The notes under the pieces: generated by a model
What the model was told of the DNA's origin: nothing
The model's database searches: none
Seen by the model: only the letters and a program-made list of their open reading frames with translations
Part shown: positions 53,214 to 63,863 of the stretch, in pieces
Position numbering within the stretch: the first letter of the stretch is position 1
Layout of the letters: each line of letters starts with the position of its first letter
Position numbers and translations under genes: made by a program
Origin: Anoxybacteroides tepidamans
GTDB lineage: Bacteria; Bacillota; Bacilli; Bacillales; Anoxybacillaceae
Length of the DNA stretch: 64,000 bases
Reading direction: 5' to 3'
Assembly: GCF_014201465.1 (NCBI RefSeq)
Contig: NZ_JACHEP010000016.1
Location: 1-64,000, forward strand

Positions 53214-53297
53214 TTTGTCTCCTCCTGTTTATTTTCCATTTTTTTAAATGTTCAAGCTCTTCACCAAAAGTTGTGTTTGATTTTTTATAAAAGTTTG

Positions 53298-53326
53298 ATT
53301 ATGCTCTACTGACACCTTAAAGTCAA
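53298..53326 (-). promoter_or_regulatory. Promoter of the GH43 xylosidase gene
   Basis: On the minus strand TTGACT (53326-53321), 17 bases and CATAAT (53303-53298) give a good sigma-A promoter about 85 bp before the ATG. Confidence 0.65.
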
Positions 53327-53363
53327 TAAAAATAAAATGCTTATTGATGCATAATCCTAATTT

Positions 53364-53397
53364 CACAAAGTCTAATACTTGTCAAGTACACTTTGTG
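53364..53397. promoter_or_regulatory. Nested dyad upstream of the GH43 promoter
   Basis: CACAAAGT (53364-53371) and ACTTTGTG (53390-53397) form an 8-bp dyad with a second one inside it, ACTTG-T-CAAGT (53377-53387). It lies between the uxuB stop and the xylosidase promoter. No T-run follows, so an operator is more likely than a terminator. Confidence 0.4.
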
Positions 53398-53416
53398 GTG
53401 ATGACCAATGTTCAGG

Positions 53417-54262
53417 TCAAATCCCAGCATATGCCAAAAACCCCCCGTCAATGGGCACGACCACCCCTGTAACAAATCCGCTTGTTTGTTCATCCACAAG
53501 CCAAAGCAACGTCCCTAATAAATCTTTCGGATCTCCCAGCCGCCTCATCGGTGTATGCGCCAAAATTTTCTCTGTTCGTTCGGTATACGATCCGTCCACA
53601 TGTTTAAGAAGATGCTCGTTTTGCTTCGTCAAAAAAAATCCTGGGGCAATGGCATTAACGCGAATCCCGACTTCAGCTACATGTACCGCCAGCCATTTTG
53701 TAAAATTTTCAATCCCCGCTTTCGCCGCACTGTATGCTGGAACTTTCGTCATTGGCCGTGGCGCACTCATCGATGAAATATTAATGATCGTTCCACCCTT
53801 TCCAACCATTCGCTTTAGGAAAATTTGTGTTGGAATGATCGTTCCTATTATATTTAAATCGAATACGTATTTAAACCCGTCGGCAGTGAGATCAAAAAAT
53901 GTCGTAATATCAGGGTTCTCAAGATCTTGATACTCCAGTATTTCTTTTGTAGTAATCCCTTGTGGGTGGTTGCCGCCAGCACCGTTAATTAATACATCGC
54001 AGGAACCATACGTATGTAACACTGTTTCTCGCGCTTTTTTGACACTATCTACATCCAACACATCGCACTGAACGGCAATAGCCTCCCCTCCTTTCCTCAC
54101 AATTTCTTCTTTGACTTTCTCTGCTTTTTCCAACGTCCGGTTCAAAAGAGCCACTTTCATGCCTTGTCTCGCCAGCTCTTTGGCCATGCAACTGCACAGC
54201 ACCCCGCCGCCGCCAGTCACAACCGCTACTTTCCCTTCTAAATTTGGATGGATTGGCAGCAT
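53417..54262 (-). CDS. uxuB: D-mannonate oxidoreductase (SDR type)
   Basis: This 281-residue short-chain dehydrogenase resembles Bacillus UxuB/YjmF and interconverts D-fructuronate and D-mannonate with NAD. The cofactor loop is [17 protein letters not shown], and the catalytic Ser-Tyr-Lys set is in [10 protein letters not shown] and [21 protein letters not shown] and a long insert before residue 130 are typical of the group. The ATG at 54262 follows GGGAGGGGGAG and lies 25 bases inside the end of uxuA, so translation is coupled. Confidence 0.92.
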   Translation of the reverse strand: MLPIHPNLEGKVAVVTGGGGVLCSCMAKELARQGMKVALLNRTLEKAEKVKEEIVRKGGEAIAVQCDVLDVDSVKKARETVLHTYGSCDVLINGAGGNHPQGITTKEILEYQDLENPDITTFFDLTADGFKYVFDLNIIGTIIPTQIFLKRMVGKGGTIINISSMSAPRPMTKVPAYSAAKAGIENFTKWLAVHVAEVGIRVNAIAPGFFLTKQNEHLLKHVDGSYTERTEKILAHTPMRRLGDPKDLLGTLLWLVDEQTSGFVTGVVVPIDGGFLAYAGI

Positions 54263-55353
54263 GCACTCTCCCCCTCCCGTTTTTTCTTTTCATTTTCCAA
54301 ACTATCCCAAATGCCGAGTAGATACATAATGCCAAGCGCTCGGTCGTACAATCCATACCCGGGGCGTGCTTTTTCATTCCAAATCATCCGACCATGATCA
54401 GGTCTTATATATCCTTGGAAGTTGGCATCATGCAATACTTTGATGATTTCGCATATATTGAGAGATCCGTCACAGCTACGGTGAGAAGTTTCTTCGAAAT
54501 CGCCATTTTCATAGATTTTGATATTTCGAACATGTACAAACGGAACCCGATCCATTTTCAAAAAGTATCGAAATATCTCTGGAATATCGTTATTCGGATT
54601 CGCCCCCAATGATCCAGAACATAACGTCAGCCCGTTTGCTGGGCTATCGACCATCTTGACAATTTTCTCTAAGTTCTCTTTATTGGTCACGATGCGCGAC
54701 AATCCAAACACGGACCAAGGCGGATCATCGGGATGAATCGCCATTTTGATCCCGCATTCTTCAGCCACTGGGATAATCTGTTGTAAAAAATAACGCAAAT
54801 GTTCAAATAAGTCGTCTGCCGTCACTCCTTTGTACAGATCAAAAAGCGTTTTAATCATTTTCAATCGCTCACGTTCCCATCCTGGCAATAAAAAGCCGTT
54901 AGACCCATTCTCAATGTTGCGCACCATTTTTTCCGGATCGATCTGTTCGATTTTATCGTTTTCATATGCTAAAACAGTAGAGCCGTCCGCCCGTTTTTTC
55001 GCCAAATCAGACCTCGTCCAGTCAAAAATCGGCATAAAATTATAGCAAATCACTTTCATGCCAGCCTTCGCTAAGTTGCGGATCGTTTGTTTATAATTTT
55101 CAATATACCGCTCCCTTGAAGGCAGCCCGAGTTTAATATCTTCGTGGACATTGACACTTTCAATAACCTCAAGGTGAAACCCTTTTTCGTTCACTTGTCT
55201 TTTCAGTTCTAATATATCTTCAAGCGGCCACACTTCCCCGACCGGAATGTGATATAAAGCCCCAACAATTCCTTCAACTCCGGGGATTTGCCTTACATCG
55301 TCCAGCGAGACCGTATCGTTATCCTTTCCGAACCAGCGAAACGTCATTTTCAT
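54238..55353 (-). CDS. uxuA: Mannonate dehydratase
   Basis: This 371-residue enzyme dehydrates D-mannonate to 2-keto-3-deoxygluconate (KDG). The family motifs are [12 protein letters not shown] at the start, [16 protein letters not shown] near residue 105, [14 protein letters not shown] near residue 207 with metal-binding His and Asp, and RPDHGRMIW near residue 317. It overlaps uxuB and follows uxaC by 18 bp, in pathway order. The ATG at 55353 is the first after a GGGGG tract; a second ATG two codons on is possible. Confidence 0.97.
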   Translation of the reverse strand: MKMTFRWFGKDNDTVSLDDVRQIPGVEGIVGALYHIPVGEVWPLEDILELKRQVNEKGFHLEVIESVNVHEDIKLGLPSRERYIENYKQTIRNLAKAGMKVICYNFMPIFDWTRSDLAKKRADGSTVLAYENDKIEQIDPEKMVRNIENGSNGFLLPGWERERLKMIKTLFDLYKGVTADDLFEHLRYFLQQIIPVAEECGIKMAIHPDDPPWSVFGLSRIVTNKENLEKIVKMVDSPANGLTLCSGSLGANPNNDIPEIFRYFLKMDRVPFVHVRNIKIYENGDFEETSHRSCDGSLNICEIIKVLHDANFQGYIRPDHGRMIWNEKARPGYGLYDRALGIMYLLGIWDSLENEKKKREGESACCQSIQI

Positions 55354-55371
55354 GATGTCCTATCCCCCCAT

Positions 55372-56775
55372 TTACGATAGATTAAAATACTGTTTTGCGT
55401 TAAAATAACATATATCTTGAACCATTTTTCCTAAAAAGACATAATCCGCAGGCGCCTCGCCGTCCTCCACCCACGTGCCGATTAAATTGCATAATATTCT
55501 GCGAAAATACTCATGCCGCACGTAGGACAAAAAACTTCTTGAGTCAGTCAACATACCAATAAACGCGCTCAATACCCCGATATTCGCTAAATCTTTCATT
55601 TGGGTGACGATGCCATCTCTATGGTCATTAAACCACCACGCTGCCCCAAATTGTATTTTTCCTTTGATCCCCACTTCATGAAAATTGCCGACTGCCGATG
55701 CCAACACGTAGTTGTAAGCCGGATTTAACGTATACACAATGACTTTCGGTAACTGATTTTCTTTTTCCAACGCATTGAAAAACGAGTTTAACGGCTTGGC
55801 AAGATGAAAATCATTAATCGAATCATAGCCAGCGTTCGAACCGAGCAACCGGAACATCTTCTCATTTGTATTTCGAACTGAACCGATATGGATCTGCATC
55901 ACCCATCCTAACGATCGGTACAACCGCCCTAGAAAACATAGTGTAAATGTTTTATACTTTTCTTCTTCCTCTCGGCTGACCATAAAGCCGTCTTTTCTTT
56001 TTTCGAAAATGGCGCATACTTCATGCCAATCGCATTCCGCGTAAGGCATATATTCCAGCCCATGATCGGAGATCCGGCATCCAGCTTCATGAAAATAGTG
56101 AACCCGGTTCTCAACCGCTTGTAACAGCTTCTCATAATCGGTAATACGGATGCCTGTCACCTCGCCTAACTTACCGAGATAGCCAAAAAACGTCGGACGA
56201 TTCACCTCTAATATCGCGTCCGGCCGAAACGAAGGCATCACCTTGACGTTGAACGTTCGGTCTTGTCGAATTTCCTTATGGTATGTCAAATCATCCAACG
56301 GATCGTCCGTCGTCCCGATCATTTCCACATTTGACTTGGAAATAAAGGAACGAGCCGAAAAACCTTCTCCTTTCAGCCGTTCATTGCAATGATTCCATAT
56401 ATATTGACATGTATTTTCATTTAACAGCGCAGCGACTTGAAAATACCGCTTTAACTCTAGATGAGTCCAATGATACAATGGGTTCCCGACGCAGTAGGGC
56501 ACCGTTTTCGCCCATGCTTGGAACTTTTCATAATCCGTCGCATCACCAGTAATATACTTTTCATCTATCCCTAATGTTCGCATCACCCGCCATTTATAAT
56601 GATCACCATCGAGCCAAAGATCCGTTAAGTTGTCAAACCGTCGATCTTCCGCGATCTCTTTGGCGCTTAAATGGCAGTGGTAATCGATAATAGGCAGCGA
56701 CTTGGCATATTCGTGATAAAGGATTTGTGCGTGCGTATTTTGCAACAAAAAATTCTCATGAATGAACGGCTGCAC
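55372..56775 (-). CDS. uxaC: Glucuronate isomerase
   Basis: This 467-residue enzyme isomerises D-glucuronate to D-fructuronate. Its amidohydrolase-like motifs are SLPIIDYHCHLSAKEIAEDR near residue 30, MIGTTDDPLDDL near residue 145 and MQIHIGSVRNTN near residue 275. The start is GTG at 56775, with GGAGGGAGGAAGG before it; an upstream in-frame ATG at 56838 would overlap the uxuR stop and lacks a site. It is the first catabolic gene after uxuR. Confidence 0.95.
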   Translation of the reverse strand: MQPFIHENFLLQNTHAQILYHEYAKSLPIIDYHCHLSAKEIAEDRRFDNLTDLWLDGDHYKWRVMRTLGIDEKYITGDATDYEKFQAWAKTVPYCVGNPLYHWTHLELKRYFQVAALLNENTCQYIWNHCNERLKGEGFSARSFISKSNVEMIGTTDDPLDDLTYHKEIRQDRTFNVKVMPSFRPDAILEVNRPTFFGYLGKLGEVTGIRITDYEKLLQAVENRVHYFHEAGCRISDHGLEYMPYAECDWHEVCAIFEKRKDGFMVSREEEEKYKTFTLCFLGRLYRSLGWVMQIHIGSVRNTNEKMFRLLGSNAGYDSINDFHLAKPLNSFFNALEKENQLPKVIVYTLNPAYNYVLASAVGNFHEVGIKGKIQFGAAWWFNDHRDGIVTQMKDLANIGVLSAFIGMLTDSRSFLSYVRHEYFRRILCNLIGTWVEDGEAPADYVFLGKMVQDICYFNAKQYFNLS

Positions 56776-56830
56776 GGCCTTCCTCCCTCCCTCGTCATAT
56801 TTTTCGATCCCCTCGAATCCGCCTGCCTGT

Positions 56831-57526
56831 TCAAACAAAGTAATGCGGATATTGTTTTTTCAATACGTCTTTTTCAATGACAACAAGCTGTAAATGTTCC
56901 TCCATCACTTGTCGCACCTTTTCCGCTTCCTTATTCGCAATTAAACGGTAAATTTGCTTATGATGGGAAATAATGATATCCCAATCTAAATCGGAAAATA
57001 AACGAAGCACGCGCAGACGATTAAAATGGCTGTTTAAGTTTTGCACCATCTTCCATGAACGCGACATGCGACAGCCGTCAAAAATTGCTTGATGGAACTT
57101 CTCATCAAGTTCAAAAAGCTCCAAAAAGTTGCGCTTTTCTACACACAACTCTTGCATCGTAATATTTTTTTCCAACTGAAATAAGTGTTCCTCACTAAAT
57201 TTCTTACATGCCAACGCGGCGACTTCCTTCTCAACGACTTCTCGGATAAATCGCCCTTCTTCCACATGTTCTAAATTAATTCGCGATACGATCGTACCGC
57301 TTTGCGGAATAATATCTAACAGTTCTTCTTGGGCCAATTTCAAAAATGCTTCGCGGACCGGAGTTCGGCTAATATGAAGCTGTTCGGCAATTTCTTTTTC
57401 CGAAATCTTCGTACCCGGTTCTAGCTCTAAGCGTAAAATTTTTTCCTTAAGCAAATCATACAATTGATCACGCGCCGATCCCCTAATTGAGCTTTTAATT
57501 TGCTGACTTTGTTGGGAAGTAAACAT
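56831..57526 (-). CDS. uxuR: GntR/FadR-family regulator (FCD domain), UxuR-like
   Basis: This 231-residue regulator has a GntR winged helix (residues ~15-80; KILRLELEPGTKISEKEIAE, then QLHISRTPVREAFLKL) and an FCD sensor domain (~90-220) with metal-type histidines in FHQAIF and ISHHKQIY. In Geobacillus glucuronic-acid clusters such a gene (uxuR) represses the hexuronate and aldouronate genes; the place here, between eda and uxaC, fits. The ATG at 57526 precedes a perfect ATACTAGTAT palindrome 33 bp upstream. Confidence 0.88.
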   Translation of the reverse strand: MFTSQQSQQIKSSIRGSARDQLYDLLKEKILRLELEPGTKISEKEIAEQLHISRTPVREAFLKLAQEELLDIIPQSGTIVSRINLEHVEEGRFIREVVEKEVAALACKKFSEEHLFQLEKNITMQELCVEKRNFLELFELDEKFHQAIFDGCRMSRSWKMVQNLNSHFNRLRVLRLFSDLDWDIIISHHKQIYRLIANKEAEKVRQVMEEHLQLVVIEKDVLKKQYPHYFV

Positions 57527-57558
57527 TGTCCTTCAATTCTCCTTTTCATCCGTCCGTT

Positions 57559-57568
57559 ATACTAGTAT
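57559..57568. promoter_or_regulatory. Palindrome upstream of uxuR
   Basis: ATACTAGTAT is a perfect 10-bp palindrome in the 5' region of uxuR, extended loosely by GGTA/TAAC on its sides. It could be an autoregulatory operator; no second full copy was found in the gaps I inspected. Confidence 0.35.
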
Positions 57569-57684
57569 GGTAGCAACATAACAAAAACAAGTGAAACAAT
57601 ATTCGCCTCCATATTTAATGTAATGAAGAAAATATTCCCTGTCAATCACATCGTCGATCGATGGGGCACACTTTCACTTTGGAT

Positions 57685-58321
57685 CTATTTTGCCCGTTCT
57701 CTTCTTACGATGTACACGAGCTTTGAAGCACGGTCAACAATGGTCGTTAACTCTTCATCCGTCCATTCTCGTTTTGTATTGACTAATGAATTTCCTACTC
57801 CGTCAGCCTCTCCACTGCTCTTATATAATCCCCTATGTTCTCTTCATTTATCCCTCCTGTGACAATCAAAGGGATACGGGGTAAAGGATCTTTTAAACTT
57901 TTAATATACTTTGGACCCAATACATGTGCTGGGAATACTTTCACCAAATCTGTCCCGTGTTGAAAAGCAGTGACAATTTCTGTCGGAGTTAACCCGCCGG
58001 CAATGCTTACAGCTCCATACTGTTTTGTCGTGTTGATCACCTCGATGGACATCGATGGGGAAACAATAAACCGTGCTCCAGCTGAAATCGCTTGTCGTGC
58101 CGTTTCTCCATCTAACACCGTCCCCGCGCCCACTAGTATATCCTTTAACTCACGGGCCACTTTTTCTAATGCCGCTAATGCACCGGGCGTTTCCATCGCA
58201 ATTTCTACAATCGGAATTCCCCCTCTTTGCAGGGCGCGGACATCGGAATAATATTTCCCAGTGTCACCCCACAAATAACAGGAACTACACCGATTTTTCT
58301 AATTACTGTCAAGATGTCCAT
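57685..58321 (-). pseudogene. eda: KDPG aldolase gene with two frameshifts
   Basis: The product would split 2-keto-3-deoxy-6-phosphogluconate into pyruvate and glyceraldehyde 3-phosphate. The frame opens at ATG 58321 (MDILTVIRKIGVVPVICG), shifts at a GGGG run near 58272, continues with ALQRGGIPIVEIAMETPG, VGAGTVLDGETARQAI and VKVFPAHVLGPKYIKSL (Schiff-base lysine), and shifts again near 57815 before VGNSLVNTKREWTDEE. The total of 637 bases is two short of a normal ~212-codon gene, so two single-G losses explain both breaks. Confidence 0.8.
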
Positions 58322-58343
58322 ACTGCTTTCTTCTCTCCTTCTA

Positions 58344-59297
58344 TTATCGGGTGACATCTTCCCCGTGTTGATGGATCAATCGTTCCACTTCATCCCGTTC
58401 CGGCATGCCATCCACATCTCCTTCAACCATGGTCACTAGCGCGCCGACCGCGTTCGCCCGTTCGACCACATCGTACAAGCTTAAGCCATCTAACAGCACC
58501 GAAATCAATCCGGCCGCAAATCCGTCGCCCTTTCCAACCGGATCGATGACTTGTTCCACCAAAAATCCGGGAACAGGCCGATTCTCTTGATCGTAAAGTA
58601 GTGCGCCCCCTTCGCACCCAACTTAAGAACGACGAGCGACGCTCCGTTATTCAGAAATAATTTCCCTAACTCTTCTAAAGGCTGGGCTCCAAATAAGAAT
58701 ACCGCTTCTGCGATTCCAAGAAGCGCGATATCGGCCTGTGTGGCGATGCGGAACATCACCTCCTTCGCTCTGTCTTCCTGCCATAGCTTCAACCGTAAAT
58801 TAGGATCAAAAACAATTTTCACCCCATGGCGGCAAGCCATAGCAATCGCTGAAAAAATAGTCTCTTGACAACTAACGCTTAATGCAGGCGTAATACCCAT
58901 AATATGCATATACTTCGCTTTGGTAATGTAGTCCTCATCCAAATCACTGGGCGTCAGCCGGCTCGCCGCCGATCCTTTGCGATAGTAATACACTCTCCTC
59001 GTATCATTTGGCCGTCTCTTTATCTTTAAAATAGATACCCGTCGGCGCCTCTTTATCTACTTTGACTTGACTGACGTCCACCCATTCTCCTTGGAGAAAG
59101 GCCACAATCGCCTTTCCGAATTCATCGTCTCCTACTCTGCTAATCCATCCAGCTCGATAACCTAATCGAACCAAACTAACGGCGACACTCGATTCCGCTC
59201 CGCCGATCCTTCTTGTAAAAGTGACGGCCTGCCTCATTAAGCCTGTACTTGCTGGGGTAAACACCGCCATGGATTCACCAATGGTAACAACGTCCAT
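58344..59297 (-). pseudogene. kdgK: 2-keto-3-deoxygluconate kinase gene with two frameshifts
   Basis: The product would phosphorylate KDG to KDPG. The frame starts at ATG 59297 (VVTIGESMAVFTPAS), breaks near 59006 after ETAK, resumes with VYYYRKGSAASRLTPSDL, breaks again near 58610 at a G run, and ends with EQVIDPVGKGDGFAAGLISV, which holds the catalytic Asp, and a stop at 58344. The length of 954 bases equals a whole ~317-codon gene, consistent with one base gained (AA to AAA) and one lost (GGGGGG to GGGGG). Confidence 0.82.
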
Positions 59298-59367
59298 ATC
59301 GATTCTCCGTGTTTATTGTAATTTGTCAAAAAAGAGTCTAGCCATCGAAATCATTCACATAAGACTT

Positions 59368-60876
59368 TCAAGAGTATGAAGTAATTTGGCTGTCATCTAT
59401 CCCCACATACGTATATGTTTCATCGTTGACCGGCTCTACCTCAATCAACGTCACTTCGTTTTTTGTTAAAACAACTGGCAAGCGAACTACACCGTCTTCC
59501 ACTTTCATCCGTTTGGTTGTCACCTTCGGCTGCGCGACTTGACGCAATGTCTCGATCGCCCTTTGGCTCGGAAAACGAGGTCTCCCCATTTGTTTCCATA
59601 CAACCCATGGATTACCGTTTTCTTCATCAATTGTTTGCCGCTTGATAAAGACATCGGCAAAGGAAAGAGGGATTTCGATCTCGATCTCTTTTGCAAAACC
59701 GTTCCCTTTTCTCATCACTAAATTCCATAGCACTAAGGCAATCGAACCGTCTTTTCGTCTCGTGACAATCATCTCTCGGTCGCGATAAAGCAACTCATCC
59801 CCCAATGCGTTAAAGAACGCAAATACATGAAACGTCGGTTTTGGAATCAAATGAAGCGCTACTAGACCAAAACCACCGTGAAACTGCGCTTTCGGGACAT
59901 CCATTTCCTCAAAGACATCGCTGAATGTCCAGTAAGAAAAAGAGTCAACATATTCTCCACCTTCACTTAAAATCCGGGCGATATACGCCGCATTCAATAC
60001 GGTATCGTGAACCGGGTTGATCGGACTATAGGACGTATTATATTCCGTAATGTGAAACGGCAAATGCGGAAACGGCGACTGGTTAATCAACTCACGGACC
60101 GTTTTAAATTGTTGCAGCATATCTTCTGGATCTTCTAATTCTTGATAATAATATTCGAATGTCTTTTTGTGCGGCGCTTTCGATGTATACGCATGTCTGC
60201 TCACAAAATCGACCGGTACATTTTCCTCAGCGCAAAAGTTTAGAAAATCGACAATCCACTCATCGCTTCCTCCACATATAGCTGGGCCGCCGACTTGAAT
60301 GCTTGGATGCACGCTTTTTACCGCTGTCGCCGTCACTTTATATAGTTTGAAGTACTCTTGTTTATCCGCATTCTTCCAAAAGTTGACCAAGTTCGGCTCA
60401 TTCCAAACTTCAAACGGCCATTTCTGTACTTCCTTGATTCCGTAGCGTTCGACAAAATGGGAGACGACCGCTACAATTAAATCACGCCATTGATTATAAT
60501 CCTTTGGAGGCGTCACATTCCCTTTCCAATAAAATATCGTTTGATCTCCAGAAGCTAACGCGCTCGGCATAAACCCTAGCTCAATAAACGGCCGAATGCC
60601 TAAATCCAAATACGAATCAATAATTCGGTCAATATACGTAAAGTTATAGAAAGGTTTTACTTCTCCGTTGATCTCAACTTCCCGATAAATCCCAACGTCA
60701 TCCGAAAGCAATCCGTGACCGCGAATATATTGAAATCCTATTTTCTCCTGAACAAGCTTCAAATGATCTAAATATTCTTTTTGTAAAGCAAGGCCTATCC
60801 TTCCGGTTCCGACGCAAAAATTCCAATTTTTCTTAAACGCTGTTCTTTCGTCATTCTGTACTTTAACGAACTTCAT
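59368..60876 (-). CDS. xynB: Beta-xylosidase, GH39 family
   Basis: This 502-residue retaining xylosidase closely resembles XynB1 of Geobacillus stearothermophilus (about 504 residues). The acid/base Glu is in [11 protein letters not shown] (residue ~160) and the nucleophile Glu in [12 protein letters not shown] (residue ~278). The N-terminal part is a TIM barrel and the C-terminal ~150 residues form beta domains. No signal peptide is present, so it works on imported oligosaccharides. The ATG at 60876 is 17 bp after aguA. In the T-6 cluster I recall a xylanase gene between these two; it is absent here. Confidence 0.96.
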   Translation of the reverse strand: MKFVKVQNDERTAFKKNWNFCVGTGRIGLALQKEYLDHLKLVQEKIGFQYIRGHGLLSDDVGIYREVEINGEVKPFYNFTYIDRIIDSYLDLGIRPFIELGFMPSALASGDQTIFYWKGNVTPPKDYNQWRDLIVAVVSHFVERYGIKEVQKWPFEVWNEPNLVNFWKNADKQEYFKLYKVTATAVKSVHPSIQVGGPAICGGSDEWIVDFLNFCAEENVPVDFVSRHAYTSKAPHKKTFEYYYQELEDPEDMLQQFKTVRELINQSPFPHLPFHITEYNTSYSPINPVHDTVLNAAYIARILSEGGEYVDSFSYWTFSDVFEEMDVPKAQFHGGFGLVALHLIPKPTFHVFAFFNALGDELLYRDREMIVTRRKDGSIALVLWNLVMRKGNGFAKEIEIEIPLSFADVFIKRQTIDEENGNPWVVWKQMGRPRFPSQRAIETLRQVAQPKVTTKRMKVEDGVVRLPVVLTKNEVTLIEVEPVNDETYTYVGIDDSQITSYS

Positions 60877-60893
60877 CGTCCTTCTCTCCCATC

Positions 60894-62948
60894 CTATTTA
60901 TAAATCGTACGTCCGTATTGATCGTCGATCCCCGATTTACGATAAAAATACGTATTGATGACATCGCGCCATTCCTTGGCATGTTCAATCTGAATCGTCA
61001 GCCGTTCCAACACATCCATATACCGTTTTTCGTCAATTTTTCCTTTCAGCTGCTCCCACCGTTTTTTGAGCTGTTTTGCCTGCTCTACTCCGTCAAAATG
61101 ACTGTTATAAATATGCTGGATAACCGTTTCACCCGATTTTAAATGATAGGTATACGGGACATGATGGAAAAACAGCAACAACTCATCGGGACAAGTATCC
61201 AATGATTCATACATGGCCGCATTCTCCGGAAAATATTGAGCGGTATATCCGGTTCCGGTTGCGATCGTCCGATCTACTCCGATTCCGTCGCGGTCAGCAT
61301 AATGGTACGTTCCCCAATGGGAATATTCATATCCGTCCACATTCGGTCCATAATGATGGCCTGGATTCACCATCCAGCCGACACCAAGCGGAGCGGTATA
61401 GTTTTCGTAAATTCGCCATGAATCTAAAAGCATTCGGCTAATTTGCTCGACCACTTGCGGATCATCCCCAAATGTTTGCACGATCCATTCTTTTGCTATT
61501 TCCTCAGCAGATAAATCCGGAGCCCAAGCAAGTCGGCCAAATCCATACAAATTCGCTTGCGCTAGCGTATGACCAGTCCAGTTCGGGTCGTCGCCAATAT
61601 TGGATACACCTGTCATGCCACTATACAGGTAACCAAATAAAGAGCCATCGATCACTTTTTTCACTTCTGATCCTTTTCCTTTGGCATACGTATCAAACTC
61701 AAGCACTTCTTTCCATTGCGGGACTAAAAAACATAAATGCTTTTGCTGGCCCGTATATTCTTGCGTAATTTGTACTTCCAGCAATTGATTCGTTTTCGGC
61801 ATAGCGCCGAATAAAGGGGAAACCGGTTCCCTTACTTGGAAATCCATCGGGCCGTTTTTAATTTGTAAAATAACATTCGAATGGAATTGCCCATTCAATG
61901 GCTTAAAATGATCATAGGCGGCTTTTGCCCGATCGATTGTTCTGTCTCGCCAGTCTTGTTGGCAGTTATAGACAAAGCATCTCCAAATAACGATACCCCC
62001 GAACGGTTCCAGCGCCTCGGCCAACATATTCGCTCCATCCGCATGATTGCGTCCATACGTAAACGGACCGGGACGAAACTCCGAATCCGCCTTGACTACA
62101 AAACCACCAAAGTCAGGGATATAGCTGTAAATTTGGGCAACGGTTTTTTTCCACCACTGTTGCACGGACGGGTCAAGCGGATCAGCTGTCGAAAGCCCAC
62201 CGATTTCAATCGGACTCGCATAGTTAATGCTTAAAAACGTTTTAATACCGTACGCCCGAAAGATGCCAGCCACTTCTGCCACATCAGGCAAAAACTTCTC
62301 CGTAATCAATTTGGTCTCTGTTTCATGAACATTTACATTGTTGATCGAAACGGCATTGATGCCTACCGAAGCGAGCAGTCGCGCATAATCTTTCATACGT
62401 TGTCTCTTTTTGATAAACTGGCCGCTTTCAAAGAAAATCGAACGTCCCGCATATCCGCGTTCAATGCTTCCATCCATATTATCCCAATGATTGATCATCC
62501 GTAATTCGTTTTTAGGGTGCTCCACGATGGACAACCGTTCAATGTTCTCCTTCATTTGCAGTAGGCGGAGAAAATGAAAGACCGCATACAAAACCCCTTT
62601 ATCCGTTTTCCCGGCAATATATACACATAATCGCCCGTTCTTGACAAGCGATCGGATGACATATCCTTCTGAGCGAATCAATTCCTCTTCTTTTTTTCTA
62701 AGAAATGATCCGTTGACCTCTTCGTCCTCGAGCGTCCCGAGCCAAATAAACCCGGATTGTTCAGCATGTGGCACTATTTGTGGTCGAATACCAAACATGG
62801 ACGTGATGCCTATCTCCAATTCTACAGCAGCGGCACGAAACACAGGAGACGCCCCTTTGATCACGATCGTCGCAAATAACGACTCGTTTTCCTGATACGC
62901 TTCATTTTTGTCATATCTCAACCAACAACGTTCATATAATTCGGACAC
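60894..62948 (-). CDS. aguA: Alpha-glucuronidase, GH67 family
   Basis: This 684-residue intracellular enzyme removes 4-O-methylglucuronic acid from aldouronic acids. The catalytic residues known for the family are placed in [13 protein letters not shown] (acid Glu, ~287), [10 protein letters not shown] (Asp, ~366) and [10 protein letters not shown] (Glu, ~394). The three-domain layout and length match AguA of Geobacillus (about 679). The ATG at 62948 follows AAGGAGGAAG. It lies between the agu permeases and the GH39 xylosidase on one strand, probably as one operon. Confidence 0.97.
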   Translation of the reverse strand: MSELYERCWLRYDKNEAYQENESLFATIVIKGASPVFRAAAVELEIGITSMFGIRPQIVPHAEQSGFIWLGTLEDEEVNGSFLRKKEEELIRSEGYVIRSLVKNGRLCVYIAGKTDKGVLYAVFHFLRLLQMKENIERLSIVEHPKNELRMINHWDNMDGSIERGYAGRSIFFESGQFIKKRQRMKDYARLLASVGINAVSINNVNVHETETKLITEKFLPDVAEVAGIFRAYGIKTFLSINYASPIEIGGLSTADPLDPSVQQWWKKTVAQIYSYIPDFGGFVVKADSEFRPGPFTYGRNHADGANMLAEALEPFGGIVIWRCFVYNCQQDWRDRTIDRAKAAYDHFKPLNGQFHSNVILQIKNGPMDFQVREPVSPLFGAMPKTNQLLEVQITQEYTGQQKHLCFLVPQWKEVLEFDTYAKGKGSEVKKVIDGSLFGYLYSGMTGVSNIGDDPNWTGHTLAQANLYGFGRLAWAPDLSAEEIAKEWIVQTFGDDPQVVEQISRMLLDSWRIYENYTAPLGVGWMVNPGHHYGPNVDGYEYSHWGTYHYADRDGIGVDRTIATGTGYTAQYFPENAAMYESLDTCPDELLLFFHHVPYTYHLKSGETVIQHIYNSHFDGVEQAKQLKKRWEQLKGKIDEKRYMDVLERLTIQIEHAKEWRDVINTYFYRKSGIDDQYGRTIYK

Positions 62949-62964
62949 GCCTGCTTCCTCCTTA

Positions 62965-63852
62965 TCATTCTTTTTCCGCCCCTAACACAATCCCTTTCAC
63001 AAAAAATTTTTGCACGAATGGATAAACGATTAACATCGGCAAGGCGGCGATAAAAATCTGCGCCGATTTGACTGTCCGTTCAGACAAATTTTTCAGCGTT
63101 TCCGCATCGACGCTCATTTTCGTGAAATCTTGCTGAACAATTATCGTTTGCAAAAATGTCGACAACGGATAATGTTTGACATCAGACATGTAAATCATCC
63201 CGTCAAACCATGAGTTCCAATGGAACACCATCGTAAAGAGCGAGATAGTCGCGATAGCCGGTACGGAAATAGGTAAATAAATTCTCAAAAAAATCGTGAA
63301 ATGGTTCGCTCCATCCATGAGCGCCGCTTCTTCTAGCGATTTCGGCACAGAAGTACGGAAAAAGTTTACAAGCAATATTAAATTAAAGGAACTGACAGCC
63401 GACGGCAAGACGAGTGCCCAAATCGTATCGGTTAAACCAAGTTTAGTGACGACCATATACGTGGGAACGAGCCCGCCATGAAATAACATCGTAAAAACGA
63501 AAAACCACATATAAATCTTTCGGCCACGGAACACTTGATCACTTTTCGATAAAGGATAGGCTGCACATAACATCAATCCCATCGAGATCGCCGTGCCTAA
63601 CACAACCCGAAAGAAGGAATTCCATAACGAACGCAAAAAGTTTTCATTGCCAATCGTCTTTTCATAGGCGTCAAGGGTGAAATCGACCGGCCAAAGCCCA
63701 ACAAGATTCGCCGTCGCTGCGGCACTGCCACTAAAGGAAACCGCTAAAATATGAATGAGAGGCAAAATACAAAGAAAGGCAGTTACGGTTAAAAGAACAT
63801 AATTCAAAATTGTAAATATTTTATAAGGCAAACTTTTCTGATAGTGGTACAT
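62965..63852 (-). CDS. aguG: ABC sugar transporter permease (AguG/LplC type)
   Basis: This 295-residue inner-membrane permease belongs to the MalG/LplC group. Six hydrophobic helices are visible, and the EAA loop reads [20 protein letters not shown] near residue 190, with [13 protein letters not shown] after it. It would take up aldotetraouronic acid together with AguE and AguF and a shared ATPase. The ATG at 63852 follows GGGGGAGG. It is between the partial aguF-like gene and aguA; the symbol rests on this context. Confidence 0.9.
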   Translation of the reverse strand: MYHYQKSLPYKIFTILNYVLLTVTAFLCILPLIHILAVSFSGSAAATANLVGLWPVDFTLDAYEKTIGNENFLRSLWNSFFRVVLGTAISMGLMLCAAYPLSKSDQVFRGRKIYMWFFVFTMLFHGGLVPTYMVVTKLGLTDTIWALVLPSAVSSFNLILLVNFFRTSVPKSLEEAALMDGANHFTIFLRIYLPISVPAIATISLFTMVFHWNSWFDGMIYMSDVKHYPLSTFLQTIIVQQDFTKMSVDAETLKNLSERTVKSAQIFIAALPMLIVYPFVQKFFVKGIVLGAEKE

Positions 63853-63863
63853 ATGCCTCCCCC

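Noticed and set aside
54045-54377. Minus-strand 110-codon frame across the uxuA/uxuB junction
   Set aside because: It is an out-of-frame shadow; the uxuA end and uxuB start are both supported by conserved motifs and a Shine-Dalgarno.
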